A stretch of DNA of 64,000 nucleotides from Pelagibacterium luteolum (lineage in GTDB: Bacteria > Pseudomonadota > Alphaproteobacteria > Rhizobiales > Devosiaceae), in assembly GCF_900100665.1 (NCBI RefSeq), contig NZ_FNCS01000001.1, forward strand, positions 603,119 to 667,118, read 5' to 3'. A program made the position numbers and the translations under genes. Below are positions 30,123 through 38,610 of this stretch, one piece after another (positions within the stretch are counted from its first letter, which is position 1; the number at the start of each line of letters is the position of its first letter). The notes beneath the pieces were generated by a model. It was not told the origin of the DNA, searched no databases, and was given only the letters and a program-made list of their open reading frames with translations.

Positions 30123-30426
30123 TGTTTTGAACTTCGGTGCGGGGCCGGCGACCAGTAAGGATCGCTGGCCCCGCATCGCATCGGCACAGGGCAATGGGGC
30201 TCTGTGCTGCTTCTGCCGGAAGCGCCCTTGATCCAAAGGGGGCATGGCAGGATCGCCGGACACTCAGGCCGCTTTCGAGCGCGACCAACGAAAAGACTGA
30301 GTGTCTCGCCATCTTGTCCATGTTCCGGAATTTGAGGGTCGCCTCTGGCGCCACTCGCGGACACGCCGCACCGATGCCGCTCTCCAGCGCGTCGGAGCCC
30401 GTCCGCACAAGAAGGAATTGTTATAA
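30123..30426 (+). promoter_or_regulatory. rpsO-pnp intergenic region with long hairpin
   Basis: The 304-bp gap contains TGCGGGGCC and GGCCCCGCA arms at 30138-30175, forming a roughly 15-bp stem with one or two imperfect pairs and no T-tract after it. In E. coli the pnp leader carries an RNase III-cut hairpin through which PNPase represses itself. Position and shape here fit a similar role, but that is an inference. The remaining 250 bp show no gene I trust. Confidence 0.5.
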
Positions 30427-32568
30427 ATGACAATCAATTTCGACCACCATACAGTCGAACTCGACTGGGGCGGACAGCCCTTGACGCTCGAGACCGGCAA
30501 GGTTGCCCGTCAGGCCGATGGCGCCGTCGTCGCCACCCTGGGTGAAACCGTCGTTCTCGCCACTGTCGTCTCCGCCAAGCAGCCCAAGCCGGGCATCGAC
30601 TTCTTCCCGCTGACCGTCAACTATCAGGAAAAGTATTTTGCCGCCGGCAAGATCCCCGGTGGTTACTTCAAGCGTGAAGGTCGCCCGACCGAAGCCGAAA
30701 CCCTGACATCGCGCCTGATCGACCGTCCGATCCGCCCGCTGTTTCCGGCTGGCTACAAGCACGAGACCCAGGTCATCATCACCGTGCTGCAGCACGATAT
30801 GGAAAACCAGCCCGACGTGCTCGCCATGGTCGCAGCCTCCGCGGCTCTGACCATTTCCGGCGTGCCCTTCATGGGCCCGATCGGCGCGGCCCGCGTCGGT
30901 TATGTCGATGGTGAATACGTCCTCAATTTGCCGATCGATCGCCGCGACGACTCCAAGCTCGACCTCGTGATGGCCGGCACTGCCGACGCCGTTCTGATGG
31001 TGGAATCGGAAGCCAAGGAGCTTTCGGAAGAGGTCATGCTCGGCGCCGTGATGTTTGGTCACCAGCAGAGCCAGAAGGTCATCGACGCGATCATCAAGCT
31101 CGCCGAACTGGCCGCCAAGGAGCCCCGTGATTTCGAGCCTGCCGATATGAGCGCGCTCGAAGGCGAAATGCTCTCGCTGATCGAAACCGAACTGCGCGAC
31201 GCCTACAAGAACACCGACAAGATGGCCCGCTACGACGCCGTCGACGCGGTCAAGGCAAAGGTTAAGGCTCACTTTACGCCTGAAGAGGGCGAAGCCAAGT
31301 ACACGCCCGAACAGGTCGGCGCTGTGTTCAAGTCCCTGCAGGCCAAGGTGGTCCGCTGGAATATTCTCGACACCAAGACCCGTATCGACGGTCGTGATCT
31401 CGAAACCGTTCGCCCGATCGTGTCCGAGGTCGGCGTCCTGCCCCGCACCCACGGTTCGGCGCTCTTTACGCGCGGCGAAACCCAGGCGCTGGTCGTGGCT
31501 ACCCTCGGCACCGCGGATGACGAGCAGTTCATCGACTCGCTCGAAGGCACCTACAAGCAGAACTTCCTGCTGCACTATAACTTCCCGCCATATTCGGTCG
31601 GTGAAGCCGGTCGCATGGGTTCGCCCGGTCGCCGCGAAATCGGTCACGGCAAGCTCGCATGGCGCGCCATCAACCCGGTTCGCCCCTCGGCTGAAGAATT
31701 CCCCTACACATTGCGTGTGGTTTCGGAAATCACCGAGTCCAACGGCTCGTCCTCGATGGCAACCGTTTGCGGCACTTCGCTCGCTCTGATGGATGCAGGC
31801 GTTCCCATGAAGAAGGCCGTTGCCGGCATCGCCATGGGCCTGATCCTGGAAGGCGAAAAGTTTGCCGTCCTCTCCGACATTCTGGGTGACGAAGATCACC
31901 TCGGCGACATGGACTTCAAGGTTGCCGGCACCCATGACGGCGTCACCTCGCTGCAGATGGACATCAAGATCGCCGGTATCACCGAGGAGATCATGAAGAT
32001 CGCTCTTGGCCAGGCCAAGGACGGGCGCAAGCATATCCTCGACGAAATGGCCAAGGCCATCGACACGGCCCGTTCGGAAGTTGGTGAATTCGCTCCGCGC
32101 ATCGAAACGATCAAGATCCCGACCGACAAGATCCGTGAAGTGATCGGCACCGGCGGCAAGGTCATCCGCGAAATCGTCGAAAAGACCGGCGCCAAGGTCA
32201 ACATCGAGGACGACGGCACCGTCAAGATTTCATCCTCGGACGGCAAGCAGATCGATGCGGCCATCAAGTGGATCAAGTCGATCACCGACGAGCCCGAAGT
32301 TGGCGAAATCTACCAGGGCACAGTGGTCAAGACCGCCGATTTCGGCGCGTTCGTGAACTTCTTTGGCGCCAAGGACGGTCTGGTCCACATTTCCCAGCTC
32401 GCCGAACAGCGCGTGGGCAAGACCACAGACGTCGTCAAGGAAGGCGACAAGGTCTGGGTCAAGCTCCTGGGCTTTGACGAGCGCGGCAAGGTCCGCCTGT
32501 CGATGAAGATCGTCGATCAGGAAACCGGCCAGGAAAAGGCCAAGGAAGAAGGCGACGCCGCCGAGTAA
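30427..32568 (+). CDS. pnp: Polyribonucleotide nucleotidyltransferase (PNPase)
   Basis: PNPase degrades RNA phosphorolytically from the 3' end and is a degradosome component. The 713 residues hold two RNase PH domains ([60 protein letters not shown]). They are followed by the KH domain ([20 protein letters not shown], near 563) and the S1 domain ([20 protein letters not shown], near 626). The length is typical. A strong terminator lies just downstream. Confidence 0.98.
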   Translation: MTINFDHHTVELDWGGQPLTLETGKVARQADGAVVATLGETVVLATVVSAKQPKPGIDFFPLTVNYQEKYFAAGKIPGGYFKREGRPTEAETLTSRLIDRPIRPLFPAGYKHETQVIITVLQHDMENQPDVLAMVAASAALTISGVPFMGPIGAARVGYVDGEYVLNLPIDRRDDSKLDLVMAGTADAVLMVESEAKELSEEVMLGAVMFGHQQSQKVIDAIIKLAELAAKEPRDFEPADMSALEGEMLSLIETELRDAYKNTDKMARYDAVDAVKAKVKAHFTPEEGEAKYTPEQVGAVFKSLQAKVVRWNILDTKTRIDGRDLETVRPIVSEVGVLPRTHGSALFTRGETQALVVATLGTADDEQFIDSLEGTYKQNFLLHYNFPPYSVGEAGRMGSPGRREIGHGKLAWRAINPVRPSAEEFPYTLRVVSEITESNGSSSMATVCGTSLALMDAGVPMKKAVAGIAMGLILEGEKFAVLSDILGDEDHLGDMDFKVAGTHDGVTSLQMDIKIAGITEEIMKIALGQAKDGRKHILDEMAKAIDTARSEVGEFAPRIETIKIPTDKIREVIGTGGKVIREIVEKTGAKVNIEDDGTVKISSSDGKQIDAAIKWIKSITDEPEVGEIYQGTVVKTADFGAFVNFFGAKDGLVHISQLAEQRVGKTTDVVKEGDKVWVKLLGFDERGKVRLSMKIVDQETGQEKAKEEGDAAE

Positions 32569-32598
32569 TCGGGCCGTCACTGATCTTTAAATTCAAGA

Positions 32599-32633
32599 CC
32601 CGGCGCTCCACGATACGGAGCGCCGGGTTTTTT
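32599..32633 (+). terminator. Rho-independent terminator of pnp
   Basis: CCCGGCGCTCC and GGAGCGCCGGG form a perfect 11-bp stem with a 7-base loop, followed by TTTTTTATTT. It lies 30 bp after the pnp stop codon. Confidence 0.9.
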
Positions 32634-32695
32634 ATTTGCCATTTTTTCCCGAAATGATCTGATTGCTGTGTCGGGATGGGGAGGTCCCATGCGTC

Positions 32696-32745
32696 CTAGA
32701 GCAAGTGCGGAAAAGTGGGATCCGGTTTTCCGAACAAGACTTGCG
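32696..32745. repeat. AAAAGTGGG-type palindromic repeat, single copy
   Basis: GCGGAAAAGTGGGATCCGGTTTTCCG with flanking GCAAGT and ACTTGC gives nested inverted symmetry. It belongs to the same family as 35144-35319 and 8294-8320, and lies in the promoter region of the YciI-like gene. Confidence 0.65.
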
Positions 32746-32787
32746 CCAAAACGGGACAATCCATCCAGCGACCACGGGAGAGAAACG

Positions 32788-33213
32788 ATGCGCTTCATGG
32801 TGATGATCAAGGCCTCCGAGGACAGCGAGGCTGATGTCGAGCCGCAGGAAGGCCTGCTGCTCGAAATGGGCAAATACAACGAGCAATTGGTTGCCGCTGG
32901 CATCATGCGAGACGGAGCCGGCCTCATGTCGAGCGCCAAGGGCGCCCGCGTCACCATCGAGAATGGTGAGGCCATCGTCACCGACGGCCCGTTCGCCGAG
33001 ATCAAGGAAGTGATCGCCGGCTTCTGGATATGGGAGTGTAAATCGCTGCAGGAAGCCATCGACTGGGTCGCCAAATGCCCGGTCGCTCACGGCCAGAACC
33101 ATTTCGAAGTCCGTCAGATGCACGAACTCGAAGATTTCGCGACCGAAGGCGAAGGCTATGAGCAGCATAAAAAGGTCGAAGCCCAGCTCGCCGCGCAGAA
33201 AGCGGGAGCGTAA
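32788..33213 (+). CDS. YciI-family (YCII-related domain) protein
   Basis: 141 residues from ATG 32788 (GGGAGAG upstream). MRFMVMIKASEDSEADVEPQ, AKGARVTIENGEAIVTDGPFAE and VIAGFWIWECKSLQEAIDWV match the YCII-related/DGPF-type domain, a ferredoxin-like fold often found alone or beside sigma factors. The biochemical role is unknown. The next gene starts 3 bases after its stop, so the two are an operon. Confidence 0.9.
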   Translation: MRFMVMIKASEDSEADVEPQEGLLLEMGKYNEQLVAAGIMRDGAGLMSSAKGARVTIENGEAIVTDGPFAEIKEVIAGFWIWECKSLQEAIDWVAKCPVAHGQNHFEVRQMHELEDFATEGEGYEQHKKVEAQLAAQKAGA

Positions 33214-33215
33214 TC

Positions 33216-34016
33216 ATGGCCAGCGTCACATCGGCCGATGGAACGGCCATTGCCTACGAAACCCATGGCGCAGGGCCGCTCATAATCTTTGTGCCCGGCG
33301 CGCTGCAACATCGCGCTGTCGACCCCCAGAGCCCGAGACTGGCGGGAATGCTCGCCGACAGTTTTAGATCGGTCATCTACGATCGGCGCGGGCGCGGCGA
33401 AAGCACCGAGGGCGGAGCCTATGCCGTCGCCCGCGAAATCGAGGATATCGCGGCGCTGATCGACGCCGAGGGCGGCCCGGCCCTGTTGTTCGGGTTGAGT
33501 TCAGGCGCCGTTCTCGCGCTCGAGGCCGCCGCCGCCCTGCAAGACAAGGTCGCAAGCGTTCTCGCCTACGAGCCGCCCATCGACATGTCCCACTCAAGGG
33601 ACAAGGCGCTGGCCGAACTCGAAGTCATGGAAAACTACAAATCGGCCGGGGACGGTGCCGGAGCGCTCGAAACCTTCATGCGCGGCGTCGGCGCATCCGA
33701 CGACGATATCGCCGGCCTCCGCACCAGTCCATTCGGGGATGGGTTTGCCGCGGCCGGCACCACCCTCGCCCATGATTACCGCATCATGTTCGAGGCGACC
33801 GAGGATATGAAAACGCGCTGGCAGGCGGTCCGCCAGCCCGTTCTGATCGTCGATGGCGACCAAAGCTGGGATTTCATGCACGCCGGCGCCGATGCCGCAG
33901 CGTCCGCCCTCCATAACGCCCAACGCGAAACGCTGGCCGGGCAGACCCATGAAGTGGCACCCGAAGCCATCGCGCCAGTGCTCAAGCGATTTTTTGCAAA
34001 AGGTTCGGCGCACTAG
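33216..34016 (+). CDS. Alpha/beta hydrolase
   Basis: 266 residues. The oxyanion region is IIFVPGALQHR, a SVIYDRRGRGEST turn follows, and the nucleophile elbow GLSSG sits near residue 92. The acid is probably Asp in VLIVDGDQSWDF and the catalytic His lies in AGQTHEVAPEA. The substrate is unknown. It is coupled to the YciI-like gene, so both may act on the same small molecule. Confidence 0.88.
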   Translation: MASVTSADGTAIAYETHGAGPLIIFVPGALQHRAVDPQSPRLAGMLADSFRSVIYDRRGRGESTEGGAYAVAREIEDIAALIDAEGGPALLFGLSSGAVLALEAAAALQDKVASVLAYEPPIDMSHSRDKALAELEVMENYKSAGDGAGALETFMRGVGASDDDIAGLRTSPFGDGFAAAGTTLAHDYRIMFEATEDMKTRWQAVRQPVLIVDGDQSWDFMHAGADAAASALHNAQRETLAGQTHEVAPEAIAPVLKRFFAKGSAH

Positions 34017-34053
34017 GCGTCCACGGCCCTGCCCGGGATTGCCCGAAGCGCCC

Positions 34054-35061
34054 TCAGATCGGCGACCGCCCCTCGGGCAAAACCCTGTGCGGCGGCGTAT
34101 GCCCATCGAGAAACGTGCGGATATTGACGATCACCGTCTCGCCCATCTCGATCCGCGCCTCGAGCGTCGCCGATCCCATATGGGGGGTAAGGATCACCTT
34201 ATTGGCCCGCGCCAATTCCAGAAGCCTCGGATTGACGCCCTTCTTGTGCTCGAAGACATCGAGCGCAGCCCCCGACAGATGCCCTGATGCCACCAGATCG
34301 GCCAGCGCGTCCTCGTCCACGAGATCGGGCCGCGAGATATTGACCAGAAACGCCCCCGGTTTCATCGCCGCCAGACGCTCGGCGGAAAGAATGTTGAACG
34401 TGTCGCGCGTGTGCGGCGTGTGCAGTGAAACGATATCGACATGAGCCAGCATCTCTTCGATGGTCGGCCACCATGTAGCACCAAGCGGTTCTTCGATCTG
34501 CGGCGCCTTACGCGACCGCCCGCAATAATGGATCGAGAGCCCGAACGCCTTGGCCCGCCGTGCCACGGCAGTCCCGATGCGGCCCAGCCCGACGATGCCC
34601 AGCGCCTTGCCGCCCAAACGGCGCCCCAGCATCCAAGTCGGCGACCAGCCCGGCCATGTACCGTCGCCCAAAAGCACCTGCGCCCCTTCGGTCAGCCGCC
34701 GCGGCACGCTCAGCATCAGCGCCATCGCCATGTCGGCGGTGTCCTCGGTCAGAACCGATGGCGTATTAGTGACGGTAATCCCGGCCGCGTGCGCCGCCTC
34801 GACGTCGATATTGTCGAACCCATTGCCGAACTGGGCGATGAGTTTGACCGATTCGGGCAATTGCCCAATCAGCGTGGAATCGATCCGGTCGGTGATCGAA
34901 GACACCAGCACGTCCGCCCCACGGACGGCGTTCACTAGCCCCGTCGAATCGAGTTGTGTATCGCTTGTGTTGAAATCGACGTTGAAGAGCGCCGCCATGC
35001 GGGTTTCCACAGGCTCAGGCAAACGTCGGGACACTATGATTTTTGCCCGGTCGCGGGTCAC
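34054..35061 (-). CDS. D-isomer-specific 2-hydroxyacid dehydrogenase
   Basis: 335 residues with the glyoxylate/hydroxypyruvate reductase pattern: IAQFGNGFDNIDVEAAHAAG, NAD-binding ALGIVGLGRIGTAVARRAKA, catalytic Arg in NISRPDLVDEDAL, Glu in DVFEHKKGVNPRL and His in LTPHMGSATLEAR. No ATG fits the beginning. GTG at 35061 (VTRDRAKIIVSRRLPEPV) gives the usual family length, while a second GTG at 35103 would add 14 residues. The exact substrate (glyoxylate, hydroxypyruvate or another 2-keto acid) cannot be decided. Confidence 0.92.
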   Translation of the reverse strand: MTRDRAKIIVSRRLPEPVETRMAALFNVDFNTSDTQLDSTGLVNAVRGADVLVSSITDRIDSTLIGQLPESVKLIAQFGNGFDNIDVEAAHAAGITVTNTPSVLTEDTADMAMALMLSVPRRLTEGAQVLLGDGTWPGWSPTWMLGRRLGGKALGIVGLGRIGTAVARRAKAFGLSIHYCGRSRKAPQIEEPLGATWWPTIEEMLAHVDIVSLHTPHTRDTFNILSAERLAAMKPGAFLVNISRPDLVDEDALADLVASGHLSGAALDVFEHKKGVNPRLLELARANKVILTPHMGSATLEARIEMGETVIVNIRTFLDGHTPPHRVLPEGRSPI

Positions 35062-35143
35062 ACGATCACCATTTTTGCGCCCTAGCCCTGCCTCGCCATT
35101 CACCGCTTTCAGCGACCATTAATATCGCAAGGATACTGTCGGA

Positions 35144-35319
35144 GCGCTTCCAGCAAAAGTGGGTACCACTTTTGCGGTTCGGAAGCGCGATAAAACAGGA
35201 AAGTTCTCCAGCGCTTCCAGCAAAAGTGGGTACCACTTTGGTGGTTCGGAAGCGCGACAAACAAGACGGTTTCCAGCGCTACCGGTAAAAGCGGGTATCA
35301 CTTTTGTGGCTGAGGCGCT
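35144..35319. repeat. Three-unit array of 44-46 bp palindromes
   Basis: The units at 35144-35189, 35211-35256 and 35276-35319 each start GCGCTTCC (or GCGCTACC), contain CAAAAGTGGGTACCACTTTTG-like symmetry and end GGAAGCGC (or GAGGCGCT). Each is therefore a palindrome inside a palindrome, spaced about 65 bp apart. They fill the divergent gap between the dehydrogenase (starting 35061) and the SH3 gene (35419). Single copies occur at 8294 and 32696. Nothing else is evident in the 35062-35418 gap. Confidence 0.85.
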
Positions 35320-35418
35320 ACCAAGCGATGGGACCGGGCCGAAGCCAAGTCGAACTACACTACCGTCGCGCCAAACGCCTCAAGAGAGCCTTTTGCGGTG
35401 CGACGTCCAACAGGGTGC

Positions 35419-35991
35419 ATGGGTATTGCGTTGCATTTGAAAGCTGTCTTCCGTTCGCTGATCGGGTTGGTCCTTGTGCTTGCCCCCCTCGTCGTGCCCG
35501 TCGCTCCAGTCGTGGCACAAGGCGCGCAGGTCGGCCAGTCCAGTGGCTTGCCCATTCCGCGGTTTGTGTCCATCCGCAACGCCCCGACCAATGTCCGCGT
35601 CGGCCCCGGCACCAATTACATGGTCGTCTTCACCTTTCTGCGCCCGGGCGTTCCCGTTGAAATCACCGCCGAGTTCGACACCTGGCGCCGCATTCGCGAT
35701 GTCGAAGGCGACGAGGGCTGGGTCCATCAGAACCTCGTTGTGGGCGAGCGCTCGGCGCTGATCACTCCCTGGCAGACCGATGGCACCATCGCCCTGCGTA
35801 CTGCCGCATCCGCTACTGCACCTGTCCGCGCGTGGTTGTCGCCCAATATGCTGGTCACCCTGCGTCAATGCGACGGCCAGTTCTGCGAAATCCGCTTCAC
35901 CCATGCCGATGAAGCGCGGAACACCACCTATCAGGGCTTTGTCGGCCAGGAATATCTCTGGGGCGCCTATGAAGGCGAAGTTTTCAACTGA
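35419..35991 (+). CDS. Secreted SH3-domain protein
   Basis: 190 residues. The N-terminus GIALHLKAVFRSLIGLVLVL... is a signal peptide likely cleaved after VVAQG. Two bacterial SH3-like segments follow: IRNAPTNVRVGPGTNYMVVF with GDEGWVHQNLV, and TIALRTAASATAPVRAWL with TYQGFVGQEYLWG. Such domains usually bind peptidoglycan or partner proteins in the periplasm. The ATG at 35419 is favoured; an in-frame GTG at 35398 would add seven polar residues. Confidence 0.88.
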   Translation: MGIALHLKAVFRSLIGLVLVLAPLVVPVAPVVAQGAQVGQSSGLPIPRFVSIRNAPTNVRVGPGTNYMVVFTFLRPGVPVEITAEFDTWRRIRDVEGDEGWVHQNLVVGERSALITPWQTDGTIALRTAASATAPVRAWLSPNMLVTLRQCDGQFCEIRFTHADEARNTTYQGFVGQEYLWGAYEGEVFN

Positions 35992-36053
35992 CCGCGCTGC
36001 CCATTGCAAACCTCTCCATTCGGGCGAAAGGCATTCCCAACGGCCTTTCAAAG

Positions 36054-36084
36054 CAAAAAACCCGCCACACACAGGGTGACGGGT
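36054..36084 (-). terminator. Rho-independent terminator of irr
   Basis: On the minus strand ACCCGTCAC and GTGGCGGGT pair over 9 bp with one G-U pair, followed by TTTTTTGC. It lies 26 bp past the irr stop codon. In the other direction it could also end the SH3 transcript. Confidence 0.8.
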
Positions 36085-36109
36085 CCAAGTACCGATTCTG
36101 CGATAGCGC

Positions 36110-36550
36110 CTAGTTGGTGCGCTTGACCCTAACGATCACGTCCACATGGGTCACTTTCATGCCCTCGGGCGCTTCGGGAATACCGGCGATCTTGATCGAA
36201 TCGGTCGGAATGTCCTCGATCCGCTGCTCGTCCTCGATAAAGAAGTGGTGATGGTCGGTCGTGTCGGTGTCGAAATAGGACCGCGCCGCGTCGACCGAAA
36301 TTTCGCGCAATAGCCCGGCCTGCCGAAACTGGTGCAGCGAATTATAGATCGTCGCCAGCGACACCTGAACGCCCGAACGCTCCGCCTCGCCGTGCAATTG
36401 CTCGGCGTTGACGTGACGATGTGGGCCGGAAAACAGCAATTCGGCCAGCGCCAGGCGCTGGCGCGTGGGTCTCAGGCCCGCCATGCGCAGCACGGCCATG
36501 AGGCAGGGGCCGCGTGAGGGATGCGCTTCGGCCCGATGGAGTTCGGTCAT
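36110..36550 (-). CDS. irr: Iron response regulator Irr (Fur family)
   Basis: Irr is the rhizobial Fur-family regulator that responds to haem availability and represses haem synthesis genes while activating iron uptake. The 146 residues show the helix-turn-helix GLRPTRQRLALAELLF, VSLATIYNSLHQFRQAGLL, and the DHHHFF stretch (His 100-102), a haem-linked motif in this family. The Bradyrhizobium-type N-terminal haem motif (GCPWHD) is not present; a GPCLMAVL sequence with Cys16 stands there instead. In many relatives irr lies next to fabA-fabB, but here those genes are 19 kb away. Confidence 0.88.
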   Translation of the reverse strand: MTELHRAEAHPSRGPCLMAVLRMAGLRPTRQRLALAELLFSGPHRHVNAEQLHGEAERSGVQVSLATIYNSLHQFRQAGLLREISVDAARSYFDTDTTDHHHFFIEDEQRIEDIPTDSIKIAGIPEAPEGMKVTHVDVIVRVKRTN

Positions 36551-36986
36551 GCGATCGTGTCGATCCAGTTTTCTATGCGTTGGCGGGACTATAGCGGCAA
36601 AGGCATGCCCCTTACAAGAACCGAGCCCGTCACAAGCGCGCCAGACCGTCCTGCACGGATCGCTGAACCAGGCGAGAGCCGAAGAGCCGCCAGGTCAGTC
36701 GCCACGACGTCAACGCCAGTTCTTGCCCGACCGCCAGTGCGACACCAGATACGATCCCGGCGAAAAAATTGCTAACGCCTTGCCCGGAAACGCCATTTGC
36801 AAAACGACTCCATCACCGGAACGCAAATGACAGGCCGGTTGTTATTCACCGTCACGAGTCCAAGCCGCCCGGCCGAACCGGTTCTGATTGCCAGCCCGGT
36901 TCAAGGGGGCTAGACTCAAAACCCTGCCCGGACCAACCATGGGCGCGTCCCAGACCGGGTATCTGAAACCAGATCGAGAGGCCAAT
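36551..36986. other. Divergent intergenic region between irr and hpf
   Basis: About 436 bp containing the promoters of irr and hpf. I find no repeat, no convincing open frame and no clear -24/-12 sigma-54 site. The codon pattern of the short frames here is not gene-like. Confidence 0.4.
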
Positions 36987-37559
36987 ATGAGCTTGCGTGT
37001 TTCTGGCAAGAATATGGATGTGGGAGACGCCCTTCGCGGCAAGGCAACGGATCGTTTCGATGCCGTCGTGGGCAAATATTTCGATGGAGGCTATGACGGA
37101 CATCTGACCCTCGAGCCCGAGGGAATCGGCTTTAAGGCCGATTGCATGATCCATCTGGACACCGGCGTCGTGCTGCAGGCTTCGGCCAAGGCCAATGACG
37201 CCACCTCGGCCTATGAGGACATGGCCGAGCACATCGAAAAACGCTTGCGTCGCTATAAGCGCAAGCTCAAGAACCATCGCCGCAACGTCAATGGCAACGG
37301 CACCGAGGGCGATTATTCGTCCTATATCCTGGCCGCTCCGGGCGATGAGGAGATGGAGGATGACTCCGCTCCCCCCGTCATTGCCGAAACCACCCAGAAC
37401 CTGCGCACCATGAGCGTTGGCGAGGCCGTAATGGAGCTCGACCTGGCACAATCTGACGTAATTGTGTTCCGCCATGCTGGACACGGCGGCATGAATGTGG
37501 TTTACCGCCGCACCGACGGGAACATCGGATGGATCGATCCGGCCCTGTCAGGAACATGA
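36987..37559 (+). CDS. hpf: Ribosome hibernation promoting factor, long form
   Basis: The 190 residues start MSLRVSGKNMDVGDALRGKA and contain the N-terminal ribosome-binding domain (HLTLEPEGIGFKADCMIHL, TSAYEDMAEHIEKRLRRYKR). An acidic linker leads to the C-terminal dimerisation domain (NLRTMSVGEAVMELDLAQSD, FRHAGHGGMNVVYRRTDGNI). Long HPF alone makes 100S ribosome dimers in stationary phase. The ATG at 36987 has GAGAGG upstream; frames further upstream are not conserved-looking. ptsN follows by 150 bp. Confidence 0.94.
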   Translation: MSLRVSGKNMDVGDALRGKATDRFDAVVGKYFDGGYDGHLTLEPEGIGFKADCMIHLDTGVVLQASAKANDATSAYEDMAEHIEKRLRRYKRKLKNHRRNVNGNGTEGDYSSYILAAPGDEEMEDDSAPPVIAETTQNLRTMSVGEAVMELDLAQSDVIVFRHAGHGGMNVVYRRTDGNIGWIDPALSGT

Positions 37560-37709
37560 CGCGCCTCGGCGCGTCCCTTGGGAGATGGTTCCCGGGGGCG
37601 CGCCAGCCACACTGCCCCCAGACCATTGTATAGGACAATCGGAATGGTGCGGGCTTGAGACGAGATAGTCGGCCGTCATCGATGCAAACGACACCCAAAG
37701 GTTTTCTCT

Positions 37710-38177
37710 ATGGAACTTGCTGACATTCTGTCGCAGGACTCGGTTATCGCTTGTGCCAAGGTGGCGAGTAAGCGCCAGCTCCTCCAGTTGCTGGCCGACC
37801 GCGCATCCGATCGGGTCGGGATCGACTCCCAGTTGATCTTCGAAACGCTCCAGGGCCGCGAACAGCTCGGATCGACGGGCCTGGGCAATGGCATCGCCAT
37901 CCCCCACGGCAAGATTAAGGGCCTGCCCGCCGTCACTGCCGTGTTTGCCAAGCTGGCCCAGCCCATCGATTTCGATGCGGTGGACGACCAGCCGGTCGAT
38001 CTTGTCGTCATGCTCTTGGCCCCCGAGGGCTCGGGCGCCGATCATTTGAAGGCCCTCAGCCGCGTCGCCCGCCTCCTGCGCGCCGACGGCGTCGTCGACA
38101 AGCTTCGCAACACCAAGGATGAAGCGAAAATCCGCGACATCCTCACCACCCCCGTCGAAGCCACCCACGCCGCCTAA
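37710..38177 (+). CDS. ptsN: Nitrogen-regulatory PTS IIA component (EIIA-Ntr)
   Basis: EIIA-Ntr is the output protein of the nitrogen phosphotransferase chain (PtsP-NPr-EIIANtr) that links nitrogen and carbon status to potassium transport and other targets. The 155 residues show the phospho-accepting His in GNGIAIPHGKIKGL, with LGSTGLGN before it and PIDFDAVDDQPVDLVVMLLA after. It is paired with hpf; in most relatives both genes sit directly after rpoN. Confidence 0.95.
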   Translation: MELADILSQDSVIACAKVASKRQLLQLLADRASDRVGIDSQLIFETLQGREQLGSTGLGNGIAIPHGKIKGLPAVTAVFAKLAQPIDFDAVDDQPVDLVVMLLAPEGSGADHLKALSRVARLLRADGVVDKLRNTKDEAKIRDILTTPVEATHAA

Positions 38178-38209
38178 CGCGCTCGCGTCACACGCTTCCG
38201 GAATCAAAA

Positions 38210-38234
38210 AAAGGCCGCTGCAAAGCGGCCTTTA
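38210..38234 (+). terminator. Hairpin terminator of ptsN
   Basis: AAAGGCCGCT and AGCGGCCTTT pair perfectly around a GCAA tetraloop, 33 bp after the ptsN stop codon. The preceding A-run would allow termination in the other direction as well. Confidence 0.75.
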
Positions 38235-38287
38235 CCATTGGCACCATGCCCCGCAGGTCCGGCCCTCCCCGTTTCCCCAACCCACCA

Positions 38288-38414
38288 CCGTCACCCTCGG
38301 GCTTGACCCGAGGGCCCAAGCCGCTCGCCCGCGCGAACGCTTGTAGAAAGCGTCATATCGGGTCGCTGCGCCAGCAACAGATGGGTCCTCGGGGCAAGCC
38401 CGAGGATAACGATG
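38288..38414. repeat. Large intergenic palindrome (CCTCGGG type)
   Basis: The outer parts GTCACCCTCGGGCTTGACCC and GGGGCAAGCCCGAGGATAAC are complementary, and each arm carries its own small hairpin (CCTCGGGCTTGACCCGAGG). This is the GTCATCC(T/C)CGGGCTTG type found in many alphaproteobacterial genomes. A related copy lies at 46929-47030. With the terminator and the two-hairpin element it fills the 38178-38610 gap, and I see no gene there. Confidence 0.7.
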
Positions 38415-38454
38415 GAGATGGATTGGCCGCGCCGGACAACCGCCAGGCAATCCT

Positions 38455-38608
38455 GGCGCATTATGCCCGCAGCGGTGCGCACCCTCAGACAGACTGGACG
38501 AATTCTGCGAGGACCCCGGCGATCGTTCGCCGCCCCGTCGGAGGGCCAGTGGAAACCATAGCGCGGGTTTAGCGCGTCATGGTTTTCACGGTGCGGCCCG
38601 CGAGACAG
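38455..38608 (-). repeat. Two-hairpin dispersed element (one full copy plus a fragment)
   Basis: The full copy spans 38497-38608 with GAGGACCCCGGC, GCCCCGTCGGAGG and a right end of GCGAGACAG. Hairpin cores are GGCGATCGTTCGCC and GCGCGGGTTTAGCGC. The right-hand end of a second copy (ATGCCCGCAGCGGTGCGC...CAGACAG) precedes it at 38455-38493. On the minus strand the element starts 2 bases after the DUF1150 stop codon. Confidence 0.75.
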
Positions 38609-38610
38609 AA

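Noticed and set aside
30421-32034. 537-codon minus-strand open frame opposite pnp
   Set aside because: It mirrors the pnp codons and lacks domain motifs. PNPase on the other strand is certain.
35104-35143. An upstream extension of the 2-hydroxyacid dehydrogenase into the palindrome array
   Set aside because: The upstream GTG at 35103 already exceeds the usual family length, and further extension would run into repeat DNA.
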